From an uncultured Clostridia bacterium (lineage in GTDB: Bacteria; Bacillota; Clostridia; Peptostreptococcales; Anaerovoracaceae), in contig CALBZG010000182.1 of the NCBI GenBank assembly GCA_937889655.1, positions 1 to 15,309 on the forward strand: a stretch of 15,309 bases of DNA. Direction: 5' to 3'. This document shows positions 1-7,677 of the stretch, piece by piece; the first letter of the stretch is position 1; every line of letters starts with the position of its first letter. The position numbers and the translations under genes were made by a program. The notes beneath the pieces are model-generated. The model was not told the origin of the DNA and made no database searches. It saw nothing but the letters and a program-made list of their open reading frames with translations.

Positions 1-1038
1 CAGCAGCGCCCCGGCAACGAAAACAAGAATAACGGCAGAGATGATCTTCGTTATTTCTTTTGGTATGCCTGACAGCTGCATTTGTCTTGAGCCATTATCC
101 AATATGCCGAAAAGAAGCGCCGCCGGTATGCATCCCAGCGGGTGGCTCAATCCTACCAGCGCTACCGACAGTCCTGTAAATCCGTATCCCGGAAGCTCTG
201 TAGACTGGTTGACCATGTAGACCAATCCCAGTATCTGCACCGAACCGGCAAGTCCTGCCAGTCCTCCGGATATAAACATTGCAAGAAAGGTATTTTTTTT
301 ATTGTTTATGCCGCCATATTCCGCCGCTTGCGGGTTCAGCCCGACACCTCTGATTTCGTAGCCCAAGGTCGTCTTGAACAGGAGGAACCACATGCCAAAA
401 GCAGCGGCCAGCGCTATCAGGATGCCTGTATGGGCGCTGGAGTATCCGAAGGCAGGTATAAATTCTTTGAATTTTACCAGACGGGCAGCATCAGGCACAA
501 TGACCGTATGTCCCTTTGATATATCCCCCAAAATCGTCGAAGGGTTCAACACTGTTCGAACCAGGTAATTGGAAAGGTATAAAGCGATCCAGTTCAGCAT
601 GATAGTCGATATGACTTCGTTGATGCCCATATTGGCTTTCAGGATTCCTGCAATGCCGCCCCAAACACCTCCGGACAATATCCCGAGCATCAGAAGCAGC
701 GGCACAAGAATAAATGAAGGCAATCCCTGTAAATACCAGGCTCCGGCTACCGTTGCGATCGACGCGATGACATACTGCCCTTCACTGCCTATATTAAAGA
801 GTCCGCATCTGAATCCGATTGCAGCAGAAAGACCGGTCAGCAAAATTGGAGTGACCTTGTATAATGTCTCGCCGAAGCTTGGGATCGAGCCTAGACTTCC
901 TCTGAATAAAGCCGCATAGGCAGTGGCTGGATTGCTTCCGGCAATCAGGATACATACAGCGCCGACCAAAAATCCTACAATGACAGCGATCACTGGCAGT
1001 TTGAGCACATCCCATGTAAATTTCAATTTATTATTCAT
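1..1038 (-). CDS. ABC transporter permease, nucleoside (BMP-linked) type, 3' end cut off by window
   Basis: An open frame of 346 codons runs from ATG at 1038 to the left edge without a stop, so the last residues lie outside the window. The protein is very hydrophobic with many membrane segments, the first at about residues 12-34. It carries the conserved loop of the BPD_transp_2 permease family, GLFNIGSEGQ, then GINEVISTIMLNW and GGLAGLAG. It resembles NupP (YufP) of Bacillus subtilis, one of two permeases of a guanosine/purine nucleoside importer; that substrate is inferred from family. The start overlaps the end of the upstream ATPase gene by 8 bases (ATGAATAA), and an AGGAG lies about 9 bases upstream, inside the ATPase gene, which suggests coupled translation. 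A second permease (NupQ-like) would be expected beyond position 1. Homologues are about 350 residues, so little is missing. Confidence 0.9.
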   Translation of the reverse strand, partial: MNNKLKFTWDVLKLPVIAVIVGFLVGAVCILIAGSNPATAYAALFRGSLGSIPSFGETLYKVTPILLTGLSAAIGFRCGLFNIGSEGQYVIASIATVAGAWYLQGLPSFILVPLLLMLGILSGGVWGGIAGILKANMGINEVISTIMLNWIALYLSNYLVRTVLNPSTILGDISKGHTVIVPDAARLVKFKEFIPAFGYSSAHTGILIALAAAFGMWFLLFKTTLGYEIRGVGLNPQAAEYGGINNKKNTFLAMFISGGLAGLAGSVQILGLVYMVNQSTELPGYGFTGLSVALVGLSHPLGCIPAALLFGILDNGSRQMQLSGIPKEITKIISAVILVFVAGALL

Positions 1039-2572
1039 GGTTCCGCACTCCTTCCTCTTCCAAAGAACCTCCGGTCATCATAATTCCCAGCTTTCTTTCG
1101 GAAGCGTCTTTGGCATCCATTATGCCTACGATCTTACCCTGATATATTACGGCGATCCTGTCTGCGAGATTCATGACCTCTTCCAGTTCCAGTGAAACCA
1201 GCAGCACCGCCTTATTATTTTCTCGCTGCTCCAGCAGCCTTCTATGCACAAATTCGATGGCGCCGACATCCAGGCCTCTCGTTGGCTGTGAAGCAATCAG
1301 GAGTTGAGGATCCTTGTAAAATTCCCTGGCTATAATGACCTTCTGCTGGTTGCCGCCGGATAAGGATCCGGCCTTTACATTTTCATCGGGAGTCCTGATG
1401 TCAAATTCCCGAATCAGGTCGTTGCCGTGCTTATGGATCTCCTTGTAATTCATGATGCCCCGATTAGCAAAAGGTTTTGTATAATGATATCCCAGGATCA
1501 GATTTTCTGCCAAAGTACTTTGTAGGATGAGCCCTCGCTTTTGACGATCCTCTGGAATATGACCTGTTCCCGCTTCGATCACCTTTCTCGGTTTCGCGCC
1601 CGTAATTTCCTGACCGCTGACTTTGACTTTTCCTGACGCCACTTTTGTCAAACCGGTTAGGGCCTCGACCAGTTGTTTCTGACCGTTTCCATCCACACCT
1701 GCAATGGCGAAAATCTCTCCGGCATGGACTTCGAAGGATATCCCCTTGACAACATCAAGTTTTCTATGGTCCTTAACTACAAGATTTTCCACAGACAGAA
1801 TCACATCTCCCTGTTTTTTTTCTGTTTTTTCTGAAGTGAGTTCTACTTCCCGGCCCACCATGAGTTCAGCCAGCTCATCGGCATTTGTTTCTGGTGTTTT
1901 CAAAGTTCCGATGATTTTTCCTCTTCTGATGACCGTGACCCTATCGCTCATGCTCAAAACTTCTTTAAGTTTATGGGTTATCAGGACGATAGACTTCCCT
2001 TCATCAGTCAGCTTGCGCAATATGATTCCCAGTTCTTCGATTTCCTGAGGGGTCAGTACTGCTGTCGGTTCATCCAGGATCAGAACTTCCGCACCCTTGT
2101 ACAATGCTTTGAGGATTTCCACCCTTTGAGCAAGACCCACTGAGATATCTTCGATGACAGCATCGGGATCCACTTCCAATCCGAATTCGTCTGAAACCTG
2201 CCGGACCTTTTCAGTCGCTGTATTCATGTCCAGCTTCAGGCCTCCGAGCAGGCTGGGTTCATTTCCTAAAACAATGTTCTCGGTGACAGTGAAGTTTTCA
2301 ACCAGCATAAAATGCTGGTGCACCATGCCGATGCCCAGGTTTATAGCGGAAATTGGGCCCTTGATATTTACCTTGCTTCCATTTATGAAGATATCCCCTG
2401 ACGTCGGTTGATACAATCCGTAAAGTATATTCATCAAAGTAGTTTTCCCGGCACCGTTTTCACCTAAAAGAACATGGATCTCGCCTTTTTCAAGGTCGAA
2501 ATTCACATGATCGTTTGCGATCGTGCCCGGGAACACCTTGGTAATGTTTTTCATCTCAACGACTTTTGACAA
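1031..2572 (-). CDS. ABC transporter ATP-binding protein, tandem domains, nucleoside/BMP type
   Basis: This 513-residue protein has two fused ABC domains and would energise import through the adjacent permease. Domain 1 has an intact Walker A GENGAGKTT (37-45), a signature-like VGLAQR (145-150) and Walker B VLILDEPT (163-170). Domain 2 has a degenerate P-loop, AGVDGNGQKQ (291-300), that lacks the usual GKS/T, a good signature LSGGNQQK (404-411), and ASQPTRGLD (427-435), where Gln replaces the catalytic Glu. That asymmetry is typical of RbsA/NupO-type importers, so one composite ATP site is probably inactive. The chosen start is TTG at 2572, preceded by AGGAAGG with about 10 bases of spacing. 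The in-frame ATG at 2554 has no such site, though it cannot be excluded. The gene lies 113 bases after the lipoprotein gene, behind a stem-loop, and overlaps the permease start. Confidence 0.95.
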   Translation of the reverse strand: MSKVVEMKNITKVFPGTIANDHVNFDLEKGEIHVLLGENGAGKTTLMNILYGLYQPTSGDIFINGSKVNIKGPISAINLGIGMVHQHFMLVENFTVTENIVLGNEPSLLGGLKLDMNTATEKVRQVSDEFGLEVDPDAVIEDISVGLAQRVEILKALYKGAEVLILDEPTAVLTPQEIEELGIILRKLTDEGKSIVLITHKLKEVLSMSDRVTVIRRGKIIGTLKTPETNADELAELMVGREVELTSEKTEKKQGDVILSVENLVVKDHRKLDVVKGISFEVHAGEIFAIAGVDGNGQKQLVEALTGLTKVASGKVKVSGQEITGAKPRKVIEAGTGHIPEDRQKRGLILQSTLAENLILGYHYTKPFANRGIMNYKEIHKHGNDLIREFDIRTPDENVKAGSLSGGNQQKVIIAREFYKDPQLLIASQPTRGLDVGAIEFVHRRLLEQRENNKAVLLVSLELEEVMNLADRIAVIYQGKIVGIMDAKDASERKLGIMMTGGSLEEEGVRNHE

Positions 2573-2632
2573 AATAATACCGCCTTCCTCTGCGGGATGC
2601 AGTTGGGGAAGCCCACAATGCCCTGCATTTAC

Positions 2633-2660
2633 TTAAGGCCAGGCAAAAGCCTGGCCTTAA
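2633..2660 (-). repeat. Intercistronic perfect stem-loop between lipoprotein and ATPase genes
   Basis: TTAAGGCCAGGC (2633-2644) and its exact complement GCCTGGCCTTAA (2649-2660) flank a 4-base loop, giving a 12-bp stem 25 bases after the lipoprotein stop codon. No T-run follows on either strand, so it is a poor intrinsic terminator. Such stem-loops after solute-binding protein genes commonly stabilise the upstream message or attenuate read-through, so that binding protein is made in excess over the ATPase and permease. That role is inferred here. Confidence 0.8.
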
Positions 2661-2685
2661 AATTGATAAGCTTTAAATCTAATTA

Positions 2686-3687
2686 TTACTCTGCCATAAA
2701 AGCTTCATAAGTTTCTGCATCATATGGGACAACTACTTCGCCCGAAATGATTTTAGCTGCCCATTCATCTACGACTGCCATTACATCCTCCGGAACGTTT
2801 CCGGCATTATCGCTTACACCAACACCTTCGTCTGCCAATTTAAATTCGATAGGGCTTCCGTCGAAGGTTCCCTCGACAACACCTTTAACGGCATTGTATG
2901 TCGCTGTGTCAACTCTCTTGATCATGGAGCAAAGCACATGCTCAGGATCTAATGCTGACTGGTCCTGATCAACGCCAATAGCCCAGAATCCCTGCTCCCC
3001 TGCTGCCTGGATGACGCCGATACCGCATCCACCCGAAGCATGGTATATAACATCCGTACCGAGTTTATTCTGTGCCAGTGCGTTCTCCTTGCCGAGAGCA
3101 GCATCGCTGAATGATTGTGTATAATTTACGAGTATTTGAGCATCCGGTTTCACGGATTTAACACCTGCTTCAAAACCGTACTGGAATTTTTCGATCAAAG
3201 GGAACTGCATGCCGCCTACAAATCCGATGATGTCCGTCTGGCTGGTCATAGCCGCTACGACGCCCACCAGGAAGGATCCTTCCTGTTCACTGAATGTCAA
3301 CGCAGCTACATTAGGGGCTTCGACGGAGGAATCGATGAGGGCGAAGGCCTGTTCAGGATACTGCTCGGCGCCCTGCTGGGTAGCTTCAGCCATCAGAAAA
3401 CCATTACAAATGATAAGGTCCGCGCCGGCTTCAACTGCTGCAGAAATGTTTGGCAGGTAATCGTCCGACGATGCAGATTCGATAACTTGTATATTGACTC
3501 CAAAATCTTCTTTTGCCTTTTCACAGCCTGCCCAGGCCGCGTCATTGAAGGACTCGTCGCCAAGACCGCCGGTGTCTGTAATAAGTACGATCAGTGGTGC
3601 ATCTTCAGCCGGCTCTTCATTCCCGCCACAGGCTGTCATACCAAATACCAGTAACACACATAGTAATAAAGCTAGTATTTTTTTCAT
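2686..3687 (-). CDS. BMP-family (Med/BmpA/NupN-like) solute-binding lipoprotein
   Basis: This 333-residue protein is the extracellular substrate-binding component of the downstream ABC importer. It begins with a lipoprotein signal: MKK, a hydrophobic stretch, and a lipobox MTAC with the lipidated cysteine at residue 20, followed by an acidic linker (GGNEEPAEDAP). The mature part shows BMP-family marks: TDTGGLGDESFND near the N-terminus, FVGGMQFPLIEKFQYGFEAG in the middle, and IGVDQDQ, which lines the ligand site in this family. Relatives such as PnrA and NupN bind purine nucleosides, so nucleoside uptake is the likely job; the exact ligand cannot be read from sequence. AGGAGGAG lies about 6 bases before the ATG. 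It is the first gene of the cluster, with its own promoter about 45 bases upstream and a stem-loop after its stop. Confidence 0.95.
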   Translation of the reverse strand: MKKILALLLCVLLVFGMTACGGNEEPAEDAPLIVLITDTGGLGDESFNDAAWAGCEKAKEDFGVNIQVIESASSDDYLPNISAAVEAGADLIICNGFLMAEATQQGAEQYPEQAFALIDSSVEAPNVAALTFSEQEGSFLVGVVAAMTSQTDIIGFVGGMQFPLIEKFQYGFEAGVKSVKPDAQILVNYTQSFSDAALGKENALAQNKLGTDVIYHASGGCGIGVIQAAGEQGFWAIGVDQDQSALDPEHVLCSMIKRVDTATYNAVKGVVEGTFDGSPIEFKLADEGVGVSDNAGNVPEDVMAVVDEWAAKIISGEVVVPYDAETYEAFMAE

Positions 3688-3729
3688 TTGCTACTCCTCC
3701 TAAATATTCTGACAAAATAACCTAAAATC

Positions 3730-3758
3730 ATTATAATGGATAGTTATACCAAAATAAA
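3730..3758 (-). promoter_or_regulatory. Putative promoter of the nucleoside ABC operon
   Basis: On the minus strand there is a perfect -10 TATAAT (3735-3730) with a 17-base spacer from a weak -35 TTTATT (3758-3753). It lies 43 bases before the lipoprotein ATG in the 116-base gap after the nitrilase gene. The leader would be only about 35 bases long, too short for a purine riboswitch. Confidence 0.6.
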
Positions 3759-3803
3759 GTTTTTTAAAAGTATTTTTGCATCTGCTCAATTCCTCGGCGA
3801 CGC

Positions 3804-4607
3804 TTAATAAAATTGAGGTTTTCGATGCTTTAGCAAAGGAAGCTGTTCTCTTACAGCCCTGACTCGATCTAAATCGATAACCGAATAAATAACCTCTTCT
3901 TCTAAGCCGGCATGAGCGTCGAACTCTCCCCAGGGATTCGCGACGCATGATCCGCCATAGGCCTGATACGGTCCTGTCATGTCCCGGGCCGGTGAGCAGG
4001 CGGCGAAGTAAACCTGATTGTCGAGAGCTCTAGCCCGGATGGTGATGTCCCAGTGCGCCTCTCCGGTGGGTACACTGAATGCCGCGGGCAGAACGATCAA
4101 CAGGGCTCCTTCCAGTGCCATTTTTCTAAAAAACTCCGGGAACCGGACATCATAGCATATCCCAATGCCTATGCGGCACAAATCCAAATCAGCCAGTGTC
4201 GCCCCATTCCCAGGTGTGAGAGTTTCGGATTCCATGAATCTTATCCGACCCGGCACATCGATATCAAACAGATGGGTCTTTCGATGTTTTGCGACGATTT
4301 TGCCCTCTCTGTTAAAGACGAAGGAAGTATTGTAAACAAGATCATCATCCAATTCAGGTATGGATCCTCCTACCAGGTTAATGCCCAGTTCTTCAGCAAG
4401 TCTGCTCATGAAACTAACAGTAGGACCCTGCCAAGTTTCGGCATACTCCCTGAAGTATTGGCTGGCATAAGGGCAATTCCACATCTCCGGCAAAACAACG
4501 AGTTCTGCTCCGTTGAATGCGGCTTCTCTTATCATTTTTTCCGCTTTATCGGAGGATTCTTTCTTGTCGAAGGAACCCTTCATCTGGATCAACGCTATTT
4601 TAAACAT
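3804..4607 (-). CDS. Nitrilase-superfamily omega-amidase (Nit2-like)
   Basis: This 267-residue carbon-nitrogen hydrolase has the full catalytic triad: Glu41 in LPEMWNCPY, Lys110 in KHRKTHLFDIDVPG, and the nucleophile Cys151 in GICYDVRFPE. The blocks KTHLFDIDVPG, DNQVYFAACSPARD and NPWGEF closely match eukaryotic Nit2. Nit2 is the omega-amidase that hydrolyses alpha-ketoglutaramate and alpha-ketosuccinamate to 2-oxo acids and ammonia, salvaging the products of glutamine and asparagine transamination. Length agrees with that family (about 265-280). The protein should be cytoplasmic, as there is no signal peptide. The ATG at 4607 follows a G-rich stretch (GGGGGGACGGGA) that may act as the ribosome binding site and is partly inside a short dyad. 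It lies 77 bases after the small P-loop gene, so co-transcription is possible. The Nit2 assignment is stronger than generic nitrilase, but substrate remains an inference. Confidence 0.9.
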   Translation of the reverse strand: MFKIALIQMKGSFDKKESSDKAEKMIREAAFNGAELVVLPEMWNCPYASQYFREYAETWQGPTVSFMSRLAEELGINLVGGSIPELDDDLVYNTSFVFNREGKIVAKHRKTHLFDIDVPGRIRFMESETLTPGNGATLADLDLCRIGIGICYDVRFPEFFRKMALEGALLIVLPAAFSVPTGEAHWDITIRARALDNQVYFAACSPARDMTGPYQAYGGSCVANPWGEFDAHAGLEEEVIYSVIDLDRVRAVREQLPLLKHRKPQFY

Positions 4608-4610
4608 GAA

Positions 4611-4635
4611 TCCCGTCCCCCCAATAGAAACGGGA
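4611..4635 (-). promoter_or_regulatory. Short dyad covering the ribosome binding region of the nitrilase gene
   Basis: TCCCGT (4611-4616) and ACGGGA (4630-4635) can pair in the message. They enclose a 13-base loop holding a run of six G, and the dyad ends 3 bases before the nitrilase ATG. The only Shine-Dalgarno-like sequence is in the loop and the 3' arm, so folding would partly hide it. The stem is just 6 bp, so this is tentative. Confidence 0.3.
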
Positions 4636-4684
4636 CCGCCACAAACTGTTGTCGAAACAATTTGAAGCGATCCCCGCTTGTTGT

Positions 4685-5107
4685 CTAATTTAATACTTCA
4701 CAGCCTTCAAGATCGATATGGCCCAATTGGTCTTTATCCGCGCTAATGCTGACAACGAAGTCCAGATTGTGGTCCTTTGATATCTCTTTCAGCCTGGTAA
4801 CAAATTCCGCAAGATCCGGGATCTCAAAATCTGCATGCTTCAGTATGCTGTCGATGAATATGACTTCGATATCATGGTCTTGGCTGGCGATCCCATAAAG
4901 GAATCCGATATATTCGTCACAGTTTGTAATATGCGGATATTCCTCCATGCATATTACTCTTATTTTATGTTTAAGGTCATAAGTCAAACGTTGGTCTGTG
5001 TTAATAAAGACTACGCTTCCATTGCATTTCTCCACACAATCATTAGCCAGGTCAATCATCATTTTCGTCTTGCCGGTGCCTTTGTGGCCCACTATTAACT
5101 TAACCAT
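4685..5107 (-). CDS. Small P-loop NTPase of unknown function
   Basis: I do not recognise a characterised family for this 140-residue protein. It has a clean Walker A, GHKGTGKT (7-14), at the extreme N-terminus; a hydrophobic strand ending in acid, EVIFID (81-86), as a likely Walker B; and a later strand, VVSISAD (118-124), in a sensor-like position. This is the minimal order of a RecA-like or kinase-like nucleotide-binding core. From memory, similar small clostridial proteins are sometimes labelled PilT or simply ATP-binding protein, but there are no PilT hallmarks such as the Asp or His boxes. No signal or membrane segment is present. The ATG follows a perfect AGGAGG with 8 bases of spacing, so it is well translated. 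It lies 72 bases after rlmN and 77 before the nitrilase gene. Confidence 0.8.
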   Translation of the reverse strand: MVKLIVGHKGTGKTKMMIDLANDCVEKCNGSVVFINTDQRLTYDLKHKIRVICMEEYPHITNCDEYIGFLYGIASQDHDIEVIFIDSILKHADFEIPDLAEFVTRLKEISKDHNLDFVVSISADKDQLGHIDLEGCEVLN

Positions 5108-5178
5108 AATAACCGCCTCCTCATCTTCTCTCTAATCCACCTTTTCGGTGTATCAACGTGATATAAACTATTACAACG

Positions 5179-5208
5179 ATTATACACTACAACTCCCGTT
5201 CCCCGCAA
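5179..5208 (-). promoter_or_regulatory. Possible promoter for the small P-loop gene
   Basis: On the minus strand TTGCGG (5208-5203), an 18-base spacer and a perfect TATAAT (5184-5179) sit at the end of rlmN, 72 bases before the P-loop gene start. The -10 box overlaps the rlmN stop codon. No terminator separates the genes, so read-through from rlmN is equally possible. Confidence 0.35.
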
Positions 5209-6220
5209 GGCGAAGTTGCCCGCAGGCTGCATCAATGTCAGACCCCAACTCCCGTCTGATCGTGGCGGGTATCCCTTTTGATTCGAGGATTTCTTTGAAT
5301 TTGATCGCCGTAGCTTTTGCGGAGGCTTCAAGGCCGGTTTCATCGACCTTGTTCAAAGGAATGAGATTGACATGGCAAAGCATTCCACGAAGGAGTTCTG
5401 CCAGTTCCTTCGCCATAGCAATACTGTCATTGACACCATCGATCAGCGCGTATTCGAAGGTGATTCGCCTTCCGGTCTTATCTGTATATTCCTTTGATGC
5501 AGCAATGATATCTCCTACATTGCACCTTTTATTCATCGGCATTATACGCCCTCTAATTTCATCATTGGGGGCATGAAGAGAGATCGCCAGATTCACTTGG
5601 GGGAATTCCTCTGCGATACGATTGATCCCGTCCACCAGACCCACCGTTGAAACGGTTATATTTCTCAAGCCGATGTTCAGACCGTCTTTATCATGCGCAA
5701 GCAGTATGAATGCGGCGATATTTTCATAATTGTCAAAGGGTTCCCCTATTCCCATGATCACGATATGATTGATTTTCTCACCAGTTTCTCGTTCAACACG
5801 AAGGATCTGATCCAGCATCTCACCTGGAGACAGGCTACGGACCAACCCTCCTATGGTTGATGCACAGAACCTACAGCCCATTCGGCAACCCACCTGGCTT
5901 GAAACGCAAAGGGAGTTACCATATTTATATTTCATAAACACGCTTTCTATCATGTTTCCGTCCGTCAGGCGAAATAGATACTTTCTTGTTCCATCTGTTT
6001 TGGACGTCTGTATCTTGACGATATCCGCTGAGCCCGTTGAATATCCGGCGTTTATAAGTTTAGACCGCAGTTCTTTGGGCAGATTGGTCATCTCTTCAAA
6101 AGAAGATACCCCTTTGCTGAGCCACATGAAAATCTGCTTTGCACGGTATTTCGGCTCCGCTATGTCTTCCATGACTAATTCCAGCTGTTTGACGTCCATG
6201 TCCTTCAAATTCTTTTTCAT
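5180..6220 (-). CDS. rlmN: Dual-specificity RNA methyltransferase RlmN
   Basis: RlmN methylates C2 of A2503 in 23S rRNA and of A37 in some tRNAs, using S-adenosylmethionine and a [4Fe-4S] cluster. The 346-residue length is standard. The radical-SAM motif is GCRMGCRFC, with cluster cysteines C112, C116 and C119. The two family-specific cysteines are present: C105 in NSLCVSSQ, and C333 in GSDIDAACGQL, which is the methyl-carrying residue. Other family blocks seen are GIGEPFDNYEN (158-168), ISLHAPND and VNLIPLN. The ATG at 6220 has GGGGAG about 11 bases upstream. The gene follows the argH terminator-like hairpin and a 149-base gap. It probably heads the unit with the P-loop and nitrilase genes. 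It is not next to the usual prkC/stp pair seen in many Firmicutes, at least in this window. Confidence 0.97.
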   Translation of the reverse strand: MKKNLKDMDVKQLELVMEDIAEPKYRAKQIFMWLSKGVSSFEEMTNLPKELRSKLINAGYSTGSADIVKIQTSKTDGTRKYLFRLTDGNMIESVFMKYKYGNSLCVSSQVGCRMGCRFCASTIGGLVRSLSPGEMLDQILRVERETGEKINHIVIMGIGEPFDNYENIAAFILLAHDKDGLNIGLRNITVSTVGLVDGINRIAEEFPQVNLAISLHAPNDEIRGRIMPMNKRCNVGDIIAASKEYTDKTGRRITFEYALIDGVNDSIAMAKELAELLRGMLCHVNLIPLNKVDETGLEASAKATAIKFKEILESKGIPATIRRELGSDIDAACGQLRLAGNGSCSV

Positions 6221-6324
6221 TGAACCCTATTCTCCCCTGCTGATTTCTGCTTCATTCATTTTTCATTTCCTATTATCGATCGCCCCGCACAATGCTCCAC
6301 AAGTCCAGTGCCATATCAAATTGA

Positions 6325-6358
6325 AAATGCTATGCTTTTGGTAAAGAGCATAGCATTT
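6325..6358 (-). terminator. Probable terminator hairpin downstream of argH
   Basis: AAATGCTATGC (6325-6335) pairs perfectly over 11 bp with GCATAGCATTT (6348-6358) around a 12-base loop. It starts 11 bases after the argH stop. On the minus strand the stem ends in TTT and runs into TTTTCAATTT, a weak T-tract, so termination may be partial. It separates argGH from rlmN. Confidence 0.6.
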
Positions 6359-6369
6359 AGAACTGTTGT

Positions 6370-7677
6370 TTATTTGGTTCGCGCCCTGATGATCGTTTCA
6401 AGGCTTATTTTATCATAAATATCCTCTTCAAACTTATCAGAGTAATTCTTCAATTCTTCAAGGCTCAAGTCTTCAATGGCTTTACCGCTGTTGATGCAAT
6501 CCAGCACCATTCTGCCGATGATTTCGTGACAGTCCCTGAACGGGATCCCCTTCGCAACAAGATAATCTGCGGCATCTGTGGCGTTCATAAACCCGCCCCT
6601 GGCAGCAGCCAGCATCACATCTACATTGAACCTAGCAGTAGCCAGCATTTCTGTAAAAATCCCCAGGGATGCGGTGAGTGTATCTCCAGCATCGAAAACC
6701 GGCTCTTTATCTTCCTGCATGTCCTTATTATAGGCCAAAGGCAACCCTTTCATGACAGTCAATAACGCCATAAGATCTCCGTAAACTCTGCCAGTCTTTC
6801 CTCTGATCAGCTCAGCCATATCAGGATTCTTTTTCTGCGGCATGATACTGCTGCCAGTGCTATAAGAATCATCGATTTCTATAAATCCGAATTCTTTCGA
6901 ACTCCAGATGATGATCTCTTCACAAAATCTCGAAAGATGCATCATAGCTATAGAGGCGCAGGAAAGGAACTCTATGGCGAAATCCCTATCGCTTACGGCA
7001 TCCATAGTATTTGTGCAGATCCCTTGAAAATCGAGTTCGGCTGCCAGATAATCACGATCGGTGTTGTAGGAAGTCCCCGCCAATGCGCAAGCGCCCAGCG
7101 GCATGCAATCCGTACGTTTTCTGCAGTCCGAAAACCGGCTGATATCCCTTTTGAACATCTCAGTGTAAGCAGTGAGATGCCAGGCCAGCGTTACCGGCTG
7201 GGCCCTTTGCAGATGGGTATATCCCGGAAGGATCGTATGTTTATGCTGCTCCGCCAGGCTGCCTAGAAGTTCTGTGAGTTTTGACAGAGAATCGCAGATT
7301 TCATCAATTTCGTCCTTGAGGTACAGGCGGAAGTCCGTTGCCACCTGATCATTTCTGCTGCGGGCCGTATGCAGTTTTTTCCCCACCTCGCCGATCCGTT
7401 CTGTCAGCACGCTTTCAACACCCATATGGATGTCTTCGTTTTCAACGGTGAATTCAATTTTGCCCTCTTCAATATCGGCGGAGATCCGCTGAAGACCCTT
7501 GACGATGACATCCGCTTCATCATTTGATATGATGCCCTGTCTTGCCAGCATCTTTGCATGCGCTATGCTGCCCTTGATGTCCTGCTTGTACATCCTCTGG
7601 TCAACAAATATCGAGGCGTTGAATTCATTAGCCGACGAACTCTCCGCCTTTGAGAATCTTCCTTTCCAAAGTTTCAT
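6370..7677 (-). CDS. argH: Argininosuccinate lyase
   Basis: ArgH splits argininosuccinate into arginine and fumarate, the last step of arginine synthesis. Recognised blocks of the fumarase/aspartase superfamily are HTARSRNDQ (103-111), GYTHLQRAQP with the conserved His155, and the signature GSSIMPQKKNPD (275-286) carrying the catalytic serine loop. It is 435 residues, slightly short: the protein stops at SLETIIRARTK, whereas most ArgH proteins continue for 15-20 residues through a SxGGTAP-like tail. The active site is complete, so it is probably functional. The ATG at 7677 lies inside the end of argG (50-base overlap), with AGGAGG-type spacing of about 9 bases, so translation is likely coupled to argG. 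A terminator-like hairpin follows the stop. Confidence 0.97.
   Translation of the reverse strand: MKLWKGRFSKAESSSANEFNASIFVDQRMYKQDIKGSIAHAKMLARQGIISNDEADVIVKGLQRISADIEEGKIEFTVENEDIHMGVESVLTERIGEVGKKLHTARSRNDQVATDFRLYLKDEIDEICDSLSKLTELLGSLAEQHKHTILPGYTHLQRAQPVTLAWHLTAYTEMFKRDISRFSDCRKRTDCMPLGACALAGTSYNTDRDYLAAELDFQGICTNTMDAVSDRDFAIEFLSCASIAMMHLSRFCEEIIIWSSKEFGFIEIDDSYSTGSSIMPQKKNPDMAELIRGKTGRVYGDLMALLTVMKGLPLAYNKDMQEDKEPVFDAGDTLTASLGIFTEMLATARFNVDVMLAAARGGFMNATDAADYLVAKGIPFRDCHEIIGRMVLDCINSGKAIEDLSLEELKNYSDKFEEDIYDKISLETIIRARTK

Noticed and set aside
142..919. Plus-strand open frames opposite the permease
   Set aside because: The minus strand encodes a continuous permease with conserved motifs; these frames are antisense shadows.
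3115..3654. A 179-codon plus-strand open frame opposite the BMP lipoprotein gene
   Set aside because: The minus-strand gene is clearly real with lipobox and BMP motifs; the opposite frame has no recognisable content or ribosome site.
3748..3780. AT-rich imperfect hairpin after the nitrilase gene as terminator
   Set aside because: It is nearly all A and T with mismatches and overlaps the promoter region of the next gene; too weak to call.
3688..3803. Purine riboswitch or PurR box before the nucleoside importer
   Set aside because: The leader after TATAAT is about 35 bases, too short for a purine aptamer, and no PurBox-like sequence was seen.
4640..4684. Hairpin after the small P-loop gene (CAAATTGTT/AACAGTTTG) as terminator
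   Set aside because: The stem includes a wobble pair and is not followed by a T-run; the genes may simply be co-transcribed.
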